Below the pieces are notes generated by a model. That model made no database searches. It was given only the letters and a program-made list of their open reading frames with translations, and had not been told where the DNA came from. Of a DNA stretch of 64,000 nt, positions 8,491 through 17,947 are shown in pieces. Source of the DNA: an uncultured Mucilaginibacter sp. (GTDB taxonomy: Bacteria; Bacteroidota; Bacteroidia; Sphingobacteriales; Sphingobacteriaceae); assembly GCF_946479965.1 (NCBI RefSeq), contig NZ_CAMLHX010000005.1, positions 1 through 64,000 of the forward strand, in the 5' to 3' direction. The position numbers and the translations under genes are program-made. How positions within the stretch are numbered: position 1 is the stretch's first letter; each line of letters begins with the position of its first letter.

Positions 8491-9162
8491 TTAGGCGAAC
8501 CACTTTTTATGTATGGCCAGTTTAATTGCCGATGCTTTGTTAGAAACATGCAGCTTCTCGTAAATGTTAGCCGTATGCTTGCGTACTGTATGCGGACTTA
8601 TAAACAGGCGTTCGCCTATTTGCTGATAGTTTAAACCATCAACAATTCTTTGTAATATTTCAATTTCGCGAGCCGATAGCAGGCTGTCGGCCTGGTCGGC
8701 TTTGCTTTCTTCTACGGGTTTATCGGTATTTCGTAAAAGCAACAATGCCTTTTGCGCTATGCGTGGCGACATTGGCACGCCGCCCTCAAATACAACTTCG
8801 GTTATGGCCCTTAAAATATTTACAGGTTTTTCGTCTTTTAATAAATATCCGCAGGCTCCCGCTTTTATGGCTTCAAACAATTTATCATCATTATCAAAAA
8901 CCGTCAGCATGAGGCACAGCACATCGGGGTAGATCTCTTTGGTGATAGCTACTGCTTCAATGCCGTCAAGCACGGGCATTTCAATGTCCATCACCACCAC
9001 CTGTGGCCGCTGATGAGGCTGCAAGGCTTTCATTTTTGTGAGATACTCGTCGCCATCTGCAGCAACTATGCCTATTTCCAGTTCTTCGTAGTATGACAAC
9101 TGTTCAAACAGCGTTGTGCGCATCAGGCGCTTATCATCAACTATCGCTATGCGAATACCCAT
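8491..9162 (-). CDS. NarL/FixJ-family response regulator
   Basis: A 223-residue two-component transcription factor. The receiver domain occupies about residues 1-125: acidic pair VDDK at 8-11, the phosphoacceptor Asp59 in VVMDIEMP, a switch Thr in LTVFDN and the conserved Lys in LLKDEKP. The LuxR-type helix-turn-helix is at about 155-220, with LSAREIEILQ and the recognition-helix region ISPHTVRKHTANIYEKL. The two tandem HisKA_3-type kinases at 10.1-14.1 kb are of the class that partners NarL regulators and are the obvious candidates for its kinases; that pairing is inferred from proximity. Confidence 0.92.
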   Translation of the reverse strand: MGIRIAIVDDKRLMRTTLFEQLSYYEELEIGIVAADGDEYLTKMKALQPHQRPQVVVMDIEMPVLDGIEAVAITKEIYPDVLCLMLTVFDNDDKLFEAIKAGACGYLLKDEKPVNILRAITEVVFEGGVPMSPRIAQKALLLLRNTDKPVEESKADQADSLLSAREIEILQRIVDGLNYQQIGERLFISPHTVRKHTANIYEKLHVSNKASAIKLAIHKKWFA

Positions 9163-9221
9163 TGCAGTAATGTTTTGAGCTTGTAAATTATATAAACTTA
9201 AGCTATTTTTTTAATCTGCAA

Positions 9222-9246
9222 AAGGCTGCACCATTGGTGCAGCCTT
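9222..9246. terminator. Hairpin between beta-barrel gene and response regulator
   Basis: A near-perfect palindrome with arms AAGGCTGCACCA and its complement and almost no loop. It is followed on the minus strand by TTTTGCAG. It lies about 100 bp after the beta-barrel stop codon and before the regulator start. Its T-tract is short, so it could be a weak terminator or an mRNA-stabilising hairpin. Confidence 0.5.
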
Positions 9247-9344
9247 AACACCGTACACAACCCCTATAGCATGGTAACGGTGCTTAGCCAGGCTTGAGTA
9301 GCCTTGGGCTATTGCAACCGGGAAAATCCGGTGCGCTGGCAGGT

Positions 9345-9872
9345 TTAGAAATTAAAACCTACGCGCAATCCAATAAAGCCTGAACCGCTATAACCTTCGT
9401 AACGTATGCTTGGATCAAAGCCACCTAAGTGAGCGCCAACGCCTACTGAATAGGTAAACGACGAGGTGCTAACTGATGACAAGCTACCAGAACCTGTACT
9501 TGGAATGTAAGTGCGCGCCATGGTCATACCAGCCTCGCCCAAGCCATATAAGGTTTCGCCAAGCATGTGTTTGTAACCAGCCTTAATAGGAATATTAATC
9601 TGTGCTTTAGTATTAACACCAGAGAAGCTTTTTGGAATAAAAGCTATAACACCTGTTGTTGCAGTAAAAGCGCTTGTTTCGTCAAGGGCTATTGCCACGC
9701 GGAAGGTTGCGCCGGCACCAACGTTGTAAGCATTAGCCGTTGCACCTACAGGCAACGCACCTTCAAGGCCAAGGCCGATACGTACTTTTTTGTAATCGCT
9801 TTTTTGTGCAAATAGTGTTGTAGTGCCCAGGGCAATCATCATCATTAAAATAAATGTAAATTTTGTTTTCAT
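9345..9872 (-). CDS. Small outer-membrane beta-barrel protein
   Basis: A 175-residue protein with a clear signal peptide (MKTKFTFILMMMIALGTTTLFA, cleaved near residue 22). Alternating hydrophobic/Gly-rich strands follow, and the protein ends in Phe (VGFNF), the C-terminal signature of outer-membrane barrels handled by BamA. The size suggests an 8-stranded barrel of the OmpA/OmpX-like fold common in Bacteroidota. No enzymatic motif is visible. It lies between the response regulator and the divergent sensor kinases, so it may be a regulated target or an envelope sensor partner; both are inferences. Confidence 0.75.
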   Translation of the reverse strand: MKTKFTFILMMMIALGTTTLFAQKSDYKKVRIGLGLEGALPVGATANAYNVGAGATFRVAIALDETSAFTATTGVIAFIPKSFSGVNTKAQINIPIKAGYKHMLGETLYGLGEAGMTMARTYIPSTGSGSLSSVSTSSFTYSVGVGAHLGGFDPSIRYEGYSGSGFIGLRVGFNF

Positions 9873-10080
9873 TGTGATTTGTTTTTTGAGTGAATGAATA
9901 GTTTAAATTAATTAGTGGTTGATGGTGCTAAGTTGAGGTTATCGCAGGCGGGTATCAATAACACATTTGTGGTATTTTGAGCCAAGAGCACCAAATTTTT
10001 ATAACTTGGTCTGAATTATAAACCAAATGGTTAACTATTAACCACTTTTTGCGGCAGTGCTAACGCTACGTTATAAACAA

Positions 10081-12015
10081 ATGAAGAAATTACTGGTGTT
10101 TTTTTTGTTAGCGCCCATATGCGCTTTTGCTCAAAGCAAGCGTATTGACAGCCTTAAAAGGGTGCTTTTGCAAACCGGGAAAGATACGGCTAAGTGCGAG
10201 ATCTATTATCAATTAGCAATAGAGCAACTTACCATGGCTCCTAACGAAGCAGAAAAAACAATAGAACTTTCAAGGCAGATAGCCGTAAAGGAAAAATATA
10301 ATCGCGGTCTTGCCTATGTTTTCTGCTTTAATGCTATGCAATGCAACTATAAAGGCGATTATCTTGGATCAAAGAATAATGCCGAAAAAGCCCTGGCCAT
10401 TTCGAAAAAATTTAAGCTGCCGCTTACCGAGGCGATAGCAAGAAATGTACTTGGAATATATTATTGGCAAACCGGCAATTACCCTCAAGCTATTAAATCA
10501 CATCTGGCGGCACTAAAACTCCGCGAACAGCTTAATGATAGTGCGGGTATATCTAAATCATTAGGGAACCTGGGGCAGGTATATCTGGATAACGAGAAAT
10601 ACAAGGAGGCAGAGATATATGCTTCGCGAGGTCTGACATTAAGCCAAAAATTACACGACAGTTATATCACAATTAACTGTATGCATATACTGGCTAATAT
10701 ATATAGTGCTCAAAAAAACTATCAGAAGGCGCTGTTTTTTGATCAGCAAGCCCTTCCACTATGCTTCCGTGATAATAACAAAAGGGCATTGGCCCAAATT
10801 TACTCTAACATGGCCAACTGTTATGAGGCCATGAATGAGTTTGAAAAGGCACGCCAATATCAAATGAAAGTATTAGAGATTGATAAATACTTTGACGATA
10901 AAAAATGGATCAGCGATACGTATTTAAATATAGGGAAGATATTTTGGAGTGAGGCCAAATATGGGCAGGCCGCTGACTGGATAAACAGATCATTGGCATT
11001 AAGCGAAACCACTAAATATAAAAAGGGCCAGAGAGACGCCTGGAAGTTGTTAGAAGACGTTTTCGAAAAAAATGGAAAATATAAAGACGCCCTTGGTGCC
11101 TATCAGAAATATCAGGCGATTAATGAAGACATGATAAATGAGGGCAATGACAAGGAGATAGCGCTTATGCAAACCAACTACGAAACGGAAAAAAAAGTGC
11201 AGCAGATAACGCTGTTAAATAAGGAGAATACAATACAAAAGCTATCTATTGCCAAGCAAAAAACCACATTGGGGATAGTAGTAGGTATTTCAGCTGTAGC
11301 GTTTCTTTTTGCAAGTTTATTGTACAGTAGAGCTAAGAACAAGCAGAAAATATTTTTGCAGGAACAACAGTTAACGCAACGCGCCGAAATGACCAAAGCA
11401 GTTATTGAGGCGGAAGAAAAAGAACGTACCAGGATTGCAAGCGATCTGCATGACGGGGTTGGACAATTATTCTCTGCAGTTAAGATGAATTTAAATGGCC
11501 TTATGGAACGCGTAGATATGCCGCGTGATGAGGATCGTTTTTTGGCCGAGAAGACCCTGGCATTGGTTGAAGAGAGTTGTAAGGAGGTTCGCTACATATC
11601 GCACCAGATGATGCCGAATATGCTGTTGAAGTCTGGTATAGCATCAGACGTGAAAAGTTTTATCGAAAAAATTGATTCTGAAAAGTTAAAGATCAGAGTT
11701 GATGCAAACGGCTTTAAAGATAAGCTGGAGAGTAATGTAGAAACGGTGCTTTACAGGGTTATTCAGGAAGCCGTTAACAATGTGATAAAACATGCGCAAG
11801 CCTCTATGCTGGATATTAAATTAGACCGAGATGGCCCGGGAATAAGTGCGATAATAACAGATAACGGCGTTGGCTTTAATACCGCGGCTATTGATAGTTT
11901 TGATGGTATTGGTTTAAAGAACATAGCCGCGCGCGTTGAATACCTTAAAGGTACTGTAAATTACCACTCTGCCCCCGGCGCCGGTACCAGCTTACATGTA
12001 TGGGTGCCGGTGTAA
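10081..12015 (+). CDS. TPR-sensor histidine kinase 1
   Basis: A 644-residue membrane kinase. It has a signal peptide (MKKLLVFFLLAPICAFAQ), a periplasmic array of tetratricopeptide repeats over about residues 35-370, a short coiled segment, one transmembrane helix at about 394-416 and a cytoplasmic kinase. The HisKA_3 box EKERTRIASDLHDGVGQ holds the phosphoacceptor His457. The ATPase part has EAVNNVIKHA (N box), DNGVGFN and GIGLKNIAARV. An in-frame ATG 24 bp upstream exists, but the signal peptide begins at 10081. The neighbouring paralogue at 12099 shares the kinase half almost exactly but not the TPR half. Such kinases usually signal to NarL-type regulators, and one lies divergently at 8491. 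Confidence 0.93.
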   Translation: MKKLLVFFLLAPICAFAQSKRIDSLKRVLLQTGKDTAKCEIYYQLAIEQLTMAPNEAEKTIELSRQIAVKEKYNRGLAYVFCFNAMQCNYKGDYLGSKNNAEKALAISKKFKLPLTEAIARNVLGIYYWQTGNYPQAIKSHLAALKLREQLNDSAGISKSLGNLGQVYLDNEKYKEAEIYASRGLTLSQKLHDSYITINCMHILANIYSAQKNYQKALFFDQQALPLCFRDNNKRALAQIYSNMANCYEAMNEFEKARQYQMKVLEIDKYFDDKKWISDTYLNIGKIFWSEAKYGQAADWINRSLALSETTKYKKGQRDAWKLLEDVFEKNGKYKDALGAYQKYQAINEDMINEGNDKEIALMQTNYETEKKVQQITLLNKENTIQKLSIAKQKTTLGIVVGISAVAFLFASLLYSRAKNKQKIFLQEQQLTQRAEMTKAVIEAEEKERTRIASDLHDGVGQLFSAVKMNLNGLMERVDMPRDEDRFLAEKTLALVEESCKEVRYISHQMMPNMLLKSGIASDVKSFIEKIDSEKLKIRVDANGFKDKLESNVETVLYRVIQEAVNNVIKHAQASMLDIKLDRDGPGISAIITDNGVGFNTAAIDSFDGIGLKNIAARVEYLKGTVNYHSAPGAGTSLHVWVPV

Positions 12016-12098
12016 AATAAATACATCATTTGTAGTATTGATGCGCTGCGTCAATTAGCGTCAATTAGCAGTTATATACCCCAATTAGATAACTGCAA

Positions 12099-14063
12099 TT
12101 GAACCGCTTATTCCTGTTGTTATTATTTGTACCCACCATTGGGCTGGCGCAGCGCAACTATTCTCCGGATAGCTTGCTTGCACTTTTACCGCGTGCAACC
12201 AAGCCCGACACCACAAGGGTTAATCTTTTAAACAAGATTGGAGATCTTTTAACCCACGCACGCGCCAACGAAGGCTTCAAATATGCCGAAGAGGCAATGA
12301 TGCTAAGTAGGAAGTTAAATTACAAAGAAGGATTGGCCACTGCTTATTATAACCGGGGCGAGATGTTGCTCAATACCAATAAAATGGACTCGGCCAGGGT
12401 TGATTTTGAAACTGCTGTTAAGCTTTACAGAGAACTTAAGAATTTGCGCGGAATGGCGTTGGTATACAATGATATTGGTACCTTATTGAGAATACAGGGT
12501 AAGCAAAGCCGGGCAATAAAATATTTTCAACAGGCTGCCACAATGTTCGAAAAGGTGAATGACCTGGAGGGAAGTTCGGATTGCCTCACCCTGATTGCCA
12601 ATAACTTTAACCAGCTTAATAAATTTGATAAGGCACTTGCCACCTATAAAAAAACGTATGCGCTACGTGTGAAGATCAAGAAAATGGCAAAGGCCGCCCA
12701 ATCACTCGCCGGTATTGGGCTAACTTACAGAAATATGCAGTTGTACGCCAAAGACGATAGGAATTTTAAGTTGGCTATACAATATATGATGAAAGCCCGC
12801 CAGGCATTTATTGAAGATAATCTTAGGTTAAACATCGCGCTTATTGATAAGGAAATAGGCGTAACCTATCTACAGCAATCGCAGTATGATAACGCATTAA
12901 ATTACTTATTGGAGGCGGAAGAACGGTTTAAGGCACTGGATTATAAAAGAGAATTAGGGGGGCTATACAGGGCTATAGGCCAAAGCTACCTGTATTTGAA
13001 ACACTTTCCGAAAGCTAAAGAATATATTGACAGGGCGCTTGAGGCAGCCATTGCCGAGCAATATTTACAACACATTGAAGAGTCGTATGAATCAATGTAT
13101 AATTACTATAAGCTAACGGGAAATACCAGATCAGCCCTTACCTATCATGAAAAATGGATGGATGCGAAGGACTCTCTAATTGAACGCAGTAATTTTGATA
13201 AAGTACTGGAAATAACCCAAAAGTATGAGACTGAAAAGAAAGAACAGGAAATTAATATCCTCAATAAAGAGAATACAATCCAAAAACTTTCAATAGCCAA
13301 GCAAAAAACTACTTTGGGGATAGTAATAGGTATATCAGCTGTAGCATTCCTTTTTGCAAGTTTGTTATATAGTCGCGGTAAGAACAAACAGAAAATACTT
13401 TTGCAGGAACACAAATTAGAACAACGTGCGGAGCTGACAAGGGCGGTGATTGAAGCGGAAGAAAAGGAACGGACCAGAATTGCAAGCGATTTGCACGATG
13501 GGGTTGGTCAATTATTCTCTGCTGTTAAAATGAATTTGAATGGCCTTATGGAACGTGTAGATATGCCGCGCGATGAGGACCGGTTTTTGGCCGAAAAAAC
13601 CCTGGCTTTGGTTGAAGAAAGTTGTAAAGAGGTGCGATATATATCTCACCAAATGATGCCAAATATGCTGCTACGATCAGGCATAGCATCTGATGTGAAA
13701 AGCTTTATTGAAAAAATTGATTCGGAAAAATTGAAGGTTAAAGTTGAAGCAAATGGCTTTAAAGATAAACTGGAAAGCAATGTGGAAATTGTACTTTACC
13801 GTGTTATACAGGAGGCGGTTAACAATGTGATTAAACACGCGAAGGCCAGCTTTCTGGATATTAAATTGAACAGGGAAGCCACGGGTATAAGCGCGACGGT
13901 TACTGATAATGGGGTTGGGTTTAATACGGCATTGATTGATACCTTCGATGGTATCGGGTTAAAAAATATAGCCGCCCGGGTTGAATATTTAAAGGGAACA
14001 GTTAATTATCAATCTGCTCCCGGCGCAGGTACGAGCCTGCGTGTGTGGGTGCCGGTAGGATAG
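12099..14063 (+). CDS. TPR-sensor histidine kinase 2 (TTG start)
   Basis: A 654-residue paralogue of the preceding kinase. The only start that keeps the signal peptide (MNRLFLLLLFVPTIGLAQ) is TTG at 12099. TPR repeats occupy about residues 40-375, a transmembrane helix lies near 403-425, and the phosphoacceptor is His466 in SDLHDGVGQ. ATP-binding motifs EAVNNVIKHA, DNGVGFN and GIGLKNIAARV follow. From about residue 395 to the end it differs from kinase 1 at only about 25 of 265 positions, by eye. The TPR halves share little beyond the fold. It lies 83 bp after kinase 1, probably in the same transcript, and ends 5 bp before the convergent eboF gene. Confidence 0.93.
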   Translation: MNRLFLLLLFVPTIGLAQRNYSPDSLLALLPRATKPDTTRVNLLNKIGDLLTHARANEGFKYAEEAMMLSRKLNYKEGLATAYYNRGEMLLNTNKMDSARVDFETAVKLYRELKNLRGMALVYNDIGTLLRIQGKQSRAIKYFQQAATMFEKVNDLEGSSDCLTLIANNFNQLNKFDKALATYKKTYALRVKIKKMAKAAQSLAGIGLTYRNMQLYAKDDRNFKLAIQYMMKARQAFIEDNLRLNIALIDKEIGVTYLQQSQYDNALNYLLEAEERFKALDYKRELGGLYRAIGQSYLYLKHFPKAKEYIDRALEAAIAEQYLQHIEESYESMYNYYKLTGNTRSALTYHEKWMDAKDSLIERSNFDKVLEITQKYETEKKEQEINILNKENTIQKLSIAKQKTTLGIVIGISAVAFLFASLLYSRGKNKQKILLQEHKLEQRAELTRAVIEAEEKERTRIASDLHDGVGQLFSAVKMNLNGLMERVDMPRDEDRFLAEKTLALVEESCKEVRYISHQMMPNMLLRSGIASDVKSFIEKIDSEKLKVKVEANGFKDKLESNVEIVLYRVIQEAVNNVIKHAKASFLDIKLNREATGISATVTDNGVGFNTALIDTFDGIGLKNIAARVEYLKGTVNYQSAPGAGTSLRVWVPVG

Positions 14064-14068
14064 CCCTG

Positions 14069-15418
14069 TTATTTGTTCAAATGGTTCCACATAATATCGA
14101 AGACATCAGTAGGCTGTACGCTTTTAGCCTGGGGCTCATTAGTAATTAAAACAGCCTTATACTCGTCGGCAATATTTGTGCGTCCATGCGAGCCTTTTAT
14201 AAGCGTTGCATCAAGCGGTATAACATCCATTACGTACCTGAAACCGGCCAGTTTGCGCAATAATTTATACCCAGCACGGGCTTTTGATGTCATGAACATT
14301 TCAACAGGATCATATCCCGGCTTTTTGTGAATATCCACACAACGGGCATAATCGGGCGCGACAGCATCATCCAGCCAAAAGTAGTAGGTAAACCAACTGT
14401 CCTTGTCGGCCACTACAACCAGGTCGCCGGCGCGTTCGTGGTCTATATGATATTGCTTTTGTGCTTCGCGATCCAATACCAGCTCAATGCCTTTTACGTT
14501 TTTCAGCAACGATTTTACCTTTTCGGTAACAGATGGATCATTAAGATAGATGTGCGCTATCTGGTGGTCTGCTATGGTAACAGCTTTTGACGCTGCGGCA
14601 TCAAGCAGTTCCAGGCCCCGTTCTACACGTATTTGTATCAATCCTTCCTTACGTAGCAAACGATTAAGGTGTATAGGATTGTTTACCGGAGCAATGCCAT
14701 ACTCAGACAGGATTATAATCTCGGCATTTTTCTTTTGATAAAATTCTACCAGTTGCTCAACCACTTGATCTATCTCGGCCAACTCAGTGCTGATCTTTGA
14801 TAAGTCAGGACCAAACTTTTGCAGGCAATAGTCTAAATGGGGAAGGTAAATAACGGTGAATGTTGGATTATTTAAATCGTCATTCAGCATGGACGCATCC
14901 GCTATCCATTGTGTTGACTTGATATTGGCACCCGGTCCCCAAAACTGAAACAGAGGGAATTGTCCCAGTTTTTCCTGTAACACATCACGCAGTTCAGCCG
15001 GTTGCGAATAGCAGTCAGGCATTTTACGGCCATCGGCTAAGTATTGCGGCCGCGGCGTTACCGAAAAATCAGCAGTGGAATACATGTTGTACCACCAGAA
15101 CATATTGGCGCTGGTAAATTTAGGGTCTTGCTTTTTAGCTTTATCCCAGATCTTGTCTCCGTTAACCAACTTGTTTGATTGCTTCCAAAACTTTACTTCC
15201 GAATCTTCGCGGTCAAACCAGCCATTGCCTACAATCCCTGTATCAGTTGGCCATTTGCCGGTAAGATAGGTGGATTGTACCGATGTGGTAACAGCAGGCA
15301 ACACCGGCTCAATCGTGGTAATGGTTCTTTCCGCAATATATTTTTTTAGGAATGGCGTATGTTCGCCAATTACCGACTTAGATAAACCAACAACGTCTAT
15401 AACAACAGTCTTTTTCAT
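14069..15418 (-). CDS. eboF: EboF-like alkaline phosphatase/nucleotide pyrophosphatase
   Basis: A 449-residue phosphodiesterase of the alkaline-phosphatase superfamily (nucleotide pyrophosphatase branch). The metal-binding Asp is in VVIDVVGLS near residue 8. The nucleophile region is VTTSVQSTYLTGKWPTDTG near 44-62. Later metal ligands are in YLPHLDYCLQ near 190, LSEYGI near 240 and a C-terminal KGSHGRTN. No signal peptide is visible, so it should act in the cytoplasm. It is the last gene of the ebo cluster, 10 bp after eboE. Family members hydrolyse phosphodiester or pyrophosphate bonds; the substrate here is unknown. Confidence 0.85.
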   Translation of the reverse strand: MKKTVVIDVVGLSKSVIGEHTPFLKKYIAERTITTIEPVLPAVTTSVQSTYLTGKWPTDTGIVGNGWFDREDSEVKFWKQSNKLVNGDKIWDKAKKQDPKFTSANMFWWYNMYSTADFSVTPRPQYLADGRKMPDCYSQPAELRDVLQEKLGQFPLFQFWGPGANIKSTQWIADASMLNDDLNNPTFTVIYLPHLDYCLQKFGPDLSKISTELAEIDQVVEQLVEFYQKKNAEIIILSEYGIAPVNNPIHLNRLLRKEGLIQIRVERGLELLDAAASKAVTIADHQIAHIYLNDPSVTEKVKSLLKNVKGIELVLDREAQKQYHIDHERAGDLVVVADKDSWFTYYFWLDDAVAPDYARCVDIHKKPGYDPVEMFMTSKARAGYKLLRKLAGFRYVMDVIPLDATLIKGSHGRTNIADEYKAVLITNEPQAKSVQPTDVFDIMWNHLNK

Positions 15419-15427
15419 AGATTTTAC

Positions 15428-16633
15428 CTATAACACATTCTTAACCCAGTTCAGTTCCCTCGCTATGGAATTATTTATCGGCAGCTTTTTCTCATCAGGC
15501 AATACTCCCCATGTATAAGTTTCCACTTCAAGATGGTTGCTGAACGGTTTATTTTTATTGATTTGCAACACCTCAACAATATCGCTCTGCGTTGATTGCA
15601 AAAGCCCTAATTCTTCGGTAAAGATAGGCACATGGAAATGCGCGCGCCACTGCTCAACATCCGCATTTTTGCCATTGCTCAATGCATCAGGCAAATCGCG
15701 ATAGCGTAATAGGGCACCGGTTTTTGTTTTAGCAATAACTTGATGCAGGTAAGTGGGTTCGTTAAATTTAGTAAAGGTATCCAATATTGACTTACGGTTT
15801 TTGGTTTCTGCCGGCAAGTCGGCCTTTAATGCCGCACTAATTTGGATCTTGCCCACTTTCAAACCTTTTTCTTCCAGTTCATCTATGATCTGCTGATGTG
15901 GTTCGTAGCCTATTGCAAAATGGCAAACATCATAACAAAGGCAGATGTGCTTTTTTATCAGTCGCTCGGCTTCCTGCTGCGATACACCGAACGTTTCTGC
16001 AATAAGCGGCTTGCCCTGCGGTAGTAGCACCTCGGTATACCAGGTGATATACTCAGGGCCATTTTCTAAAATACCATCAGGCTCTGGCTCTATATCCAAA
16101 TGCATATAAATACCGCTTTGATGATCTATGCTGATCAGCTCTTTGGCCACTTTTAAAATATTGGCTGTCGCCACAGCAGTAGCTTTTGCCAATAGATCCG
16201 GTGTGGTGTGCCAATACCGGTAACTTAAGGGCGAGGTAGATATGCCACCTTCCATCCCTTCGGGCAGTAGTTGCTTCAATATGCAAAACATGCGGACGGT
16301 ATAATCCAGCCGCTCATGTGTGGTCCAGTCGGGCGCATGTACCTGATCCTTAACAACGGCATTATGAAACTCGCCGTAAGGAAACCCGTTCATGGTGAAA
16401 ACATACGCACCGTTGCCCACGAGCCATTGTTTAAACTCAGTCAGATTGTCGCCTTGGTGCAGTTCTTCACTTGCTTCGTGAGAAAGACGCAAACCAATGC
16501 CCATTACTTCGTCCGGAGATACCTGCGTTTTTATAGATGGGAAGTTTTGTTGTAAGGCAGCGAAATGCCCTGCCCAGTTCTCGCCGGGATGAATATTGGT
16601 ACAATAGGTTAAATGACCCTGCGCTGTTTGCAT
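15428..16633 (-). CDS. eboE: EboE, xylose-isomerase-like TIM-barrel protein
   Basis: The N-terminus MQTAQGHLTYCTNIHPGE is typical of the metabolite-traffic protein EboE, a sugar-phosphate isomerase/epimerase-like TIM barrel. Candidate metal-binding residues are in HLDIEPEPDG near 178, CYDVCHFAIG near 230 and KVGKIQISAALKADL near 255. A TTG 27 bp upstream (16660) would also be in frame; I prefer the ATG at 16633 because the family motif begins there. It follows eboD by 45 bp and precedes eboF by 10 bp. The reaction is not established for the family. Confidence 0.87.
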   Translation of the reverse strand: MQTAQGHLTYCTNIHPGENWAGHFAALQQNFPSIKTQVSPDEVMGIGLRLSHEASEELHQGDNLTEFKQWLVGNGAYVFTMNGFPYGEFHNAVVKDQVHAPDWTTHERLDYTVRMFCILKQLLPEGMEGGISTSPLSYRYWHTTPDLLAKATAVATANILKVAKELISIDHQSGIYMHLDIEPEPDGILENGPEYITWYTEVLLPQGKPLIAETFGVSQQEAERLIKKHICLCYDVCHFAIGYEPHQQIIDELEEKGLKVGKIQISAALKADLPAETKNRKSILDTFTKFNEPTYLHQVIAKTKTGALLRYRDLPDALSNGKNADVEQWRAHFHVPIFTEELGLLQSTQSDIVEVLQINKNKPFSNHLEVETYTWGVLPDEKKLPINNSIARELNWVKNVL

Positions 16634-16678
16634 TGTTTGGTTATAATAAAACCGCTCCAAATAGCTTGGATGAGGTTT

Positions 16679-17845
16679 TTATGCCGGGTTTAAATCGGCA
16701 TATTCATTCTTTAACGCTTCGCCCGCTTTTTTAAGCAGGTTGGTATCTATATCATGCACCTCAAATCCTTCGCCAATTTGCTTAAGCAGCATAATGGTCA
16801 GTTGCCCACCCAGATGCTCTCTAAATTCGTTCAATCCAACTAATATCGGGCTGTCGTCCGAAGAAACCTCCAATAATGGATGCGTGATATCAAAACCAAT
16901 CTTTTTTATAAGCGCGATGGCGCGCTGCGTTTCTGCTGTTGAGATATACCCTGCTAAGTTAGAGTATACCGTATCTAACGCTATACCCATAGCAACAGCC
17001 TCGCCGTGCAGTACCGCGAAATTAGTTAACTGCTCCAATTTATGAGCACTCCAGTGGCCAAAATCCAGCGGGCGTGATGAGCCTTTTTCAAACGGATCGC
17101 CGCTTGCAATGTGGTTAAGGTGCAGCTGTGCGCAGCGTTTTATCAGATACTTCATGGCATCCATGTCGCGGGCAGTTAAAGCCGCTGCATTTTGCTCCAG
17201 CCATTCAAAAAATACAGGGTCCTTTATCAGTGATACCTTAATAGCTTCGGCAATGCCTGATCGCCAATCCCTATCGCCTAAAGTGAGCAAAAACCTGTCG
17301 TCGTTAAATACGGCAATAGGTGGAGCAAACGTGCCCAAAAAGTTTTTCTTGCCAAAAAAGTTAATGCCGTTTTTTACACCAACACCCGAGTCATTTTGGG
17401 CAAGCACGGTAGTGGGTATACGGATATGTTTTATGCCCCTGTGCGCAATGGCAGCGGCATAACCGGCCATATCCAGCACGGAGCCGCCACCAATGGCAGC
17501 CACGTATGAGTGCCTGTCGATACCGTATTTATTAATGGTATCCAGCAGATTATGAAAATTGTCCTCGTTGTTTTTTACGCTTTCGCCGCCGGGCACTGAA
17601 ATCAGCTCGGGAATGAGCTGGGCGCCTTTGTGTATAGAGAAATACCGCCTGATCTTGTCCGCCAGTTCAGGGGTAGCTTTCATAACATCCTGGTCAATTA
17701 CAAAAAGTATTTTTTTTACCGATTCAGACGTTGCATTGTCCAACAAGAAATCGTCAATACATGTATTTGAAAGCTCAAAAAGACCCGATGTAAAAAAGAC
17801 CTTGTACTCAAACTTCACACTAAAGGTCTGCTGCAAATATTCCAT
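16679..17845 (-). CDS. eboD: EboD, dehydroquinate/EEVS-like cyclase
   Basis: A 388-residue sugar phosphate cyclase of the 3-dehydroquinate synthase / 2-epi-5-epi-valiolone synthase superfamily. Visible are the NAD-binding PGGESVKN near 84-91, GGGSVLDMAGYAAA near 117, the metal-ligand Glu in GIAEAIKVSLI near 197, and His ligands in DFGHWSAHKLE and VLHGEAVAMG near 270-292. The ebo context and the N-terminal region favour an EEVS-like or ebo-specific cyclitol synthase over the shikimate enzyme. The true aroB is not in this window. Sedoheptulose 7-phosphate, the usual EEVS substrate, would come from tkt/tal; that link is an inference. Confidence 0.87.
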   Translation of the reverse strand: MEYLQQTFSVKFEYKVFFTSGLFELSNTCIDDFLLDNATSESVKKILFVIDQDVMKATPELADKIRRYFSIHKGAQLIPELISVPGGESVKNNEDNFHNLLDTINKYGIDRHSYVAAIGGGSVLDMAGYAAAIAHRGIKHIRIPTTVLAQNDSGVGVKNGINFFGKKNFLGTFAPPIAVFNDDRFLLTLGDRDWRSGIAEAIKVSLIKDPVFFEWLEQNAAALTARDMDAMKYLIKRCAQLHLNHIASGDPFEKGSSRPLDFGHWSAHKLEQLTNFAVLHGEAVAMGIALDTVYSNLAGYISTAETQRAIALIKKIGFDITHPLLEVSSDDSPILVGLNEFREHLGGQLTIMLLKQIGEGFEVHDIDTNLLKKAGEALKNEYADLNPA

Positions 17846-17947
17846 ATAAAAAGCTAATATCTAAAAGAAATTATTAACTCGGGGTAGCATATCGAAAATT
17901 TGACGTAAATATTGAGTTGAAAGGGGCATTTGCCATAAAGTATGGCA

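Noticed and set aside
10081..14063. Very recent gene conversion between the two TPR kinases
   Set aside because: Although the proteins are nearly identical in the kinase half, many third-position differences exist in the DNA, so the event is not very recent.
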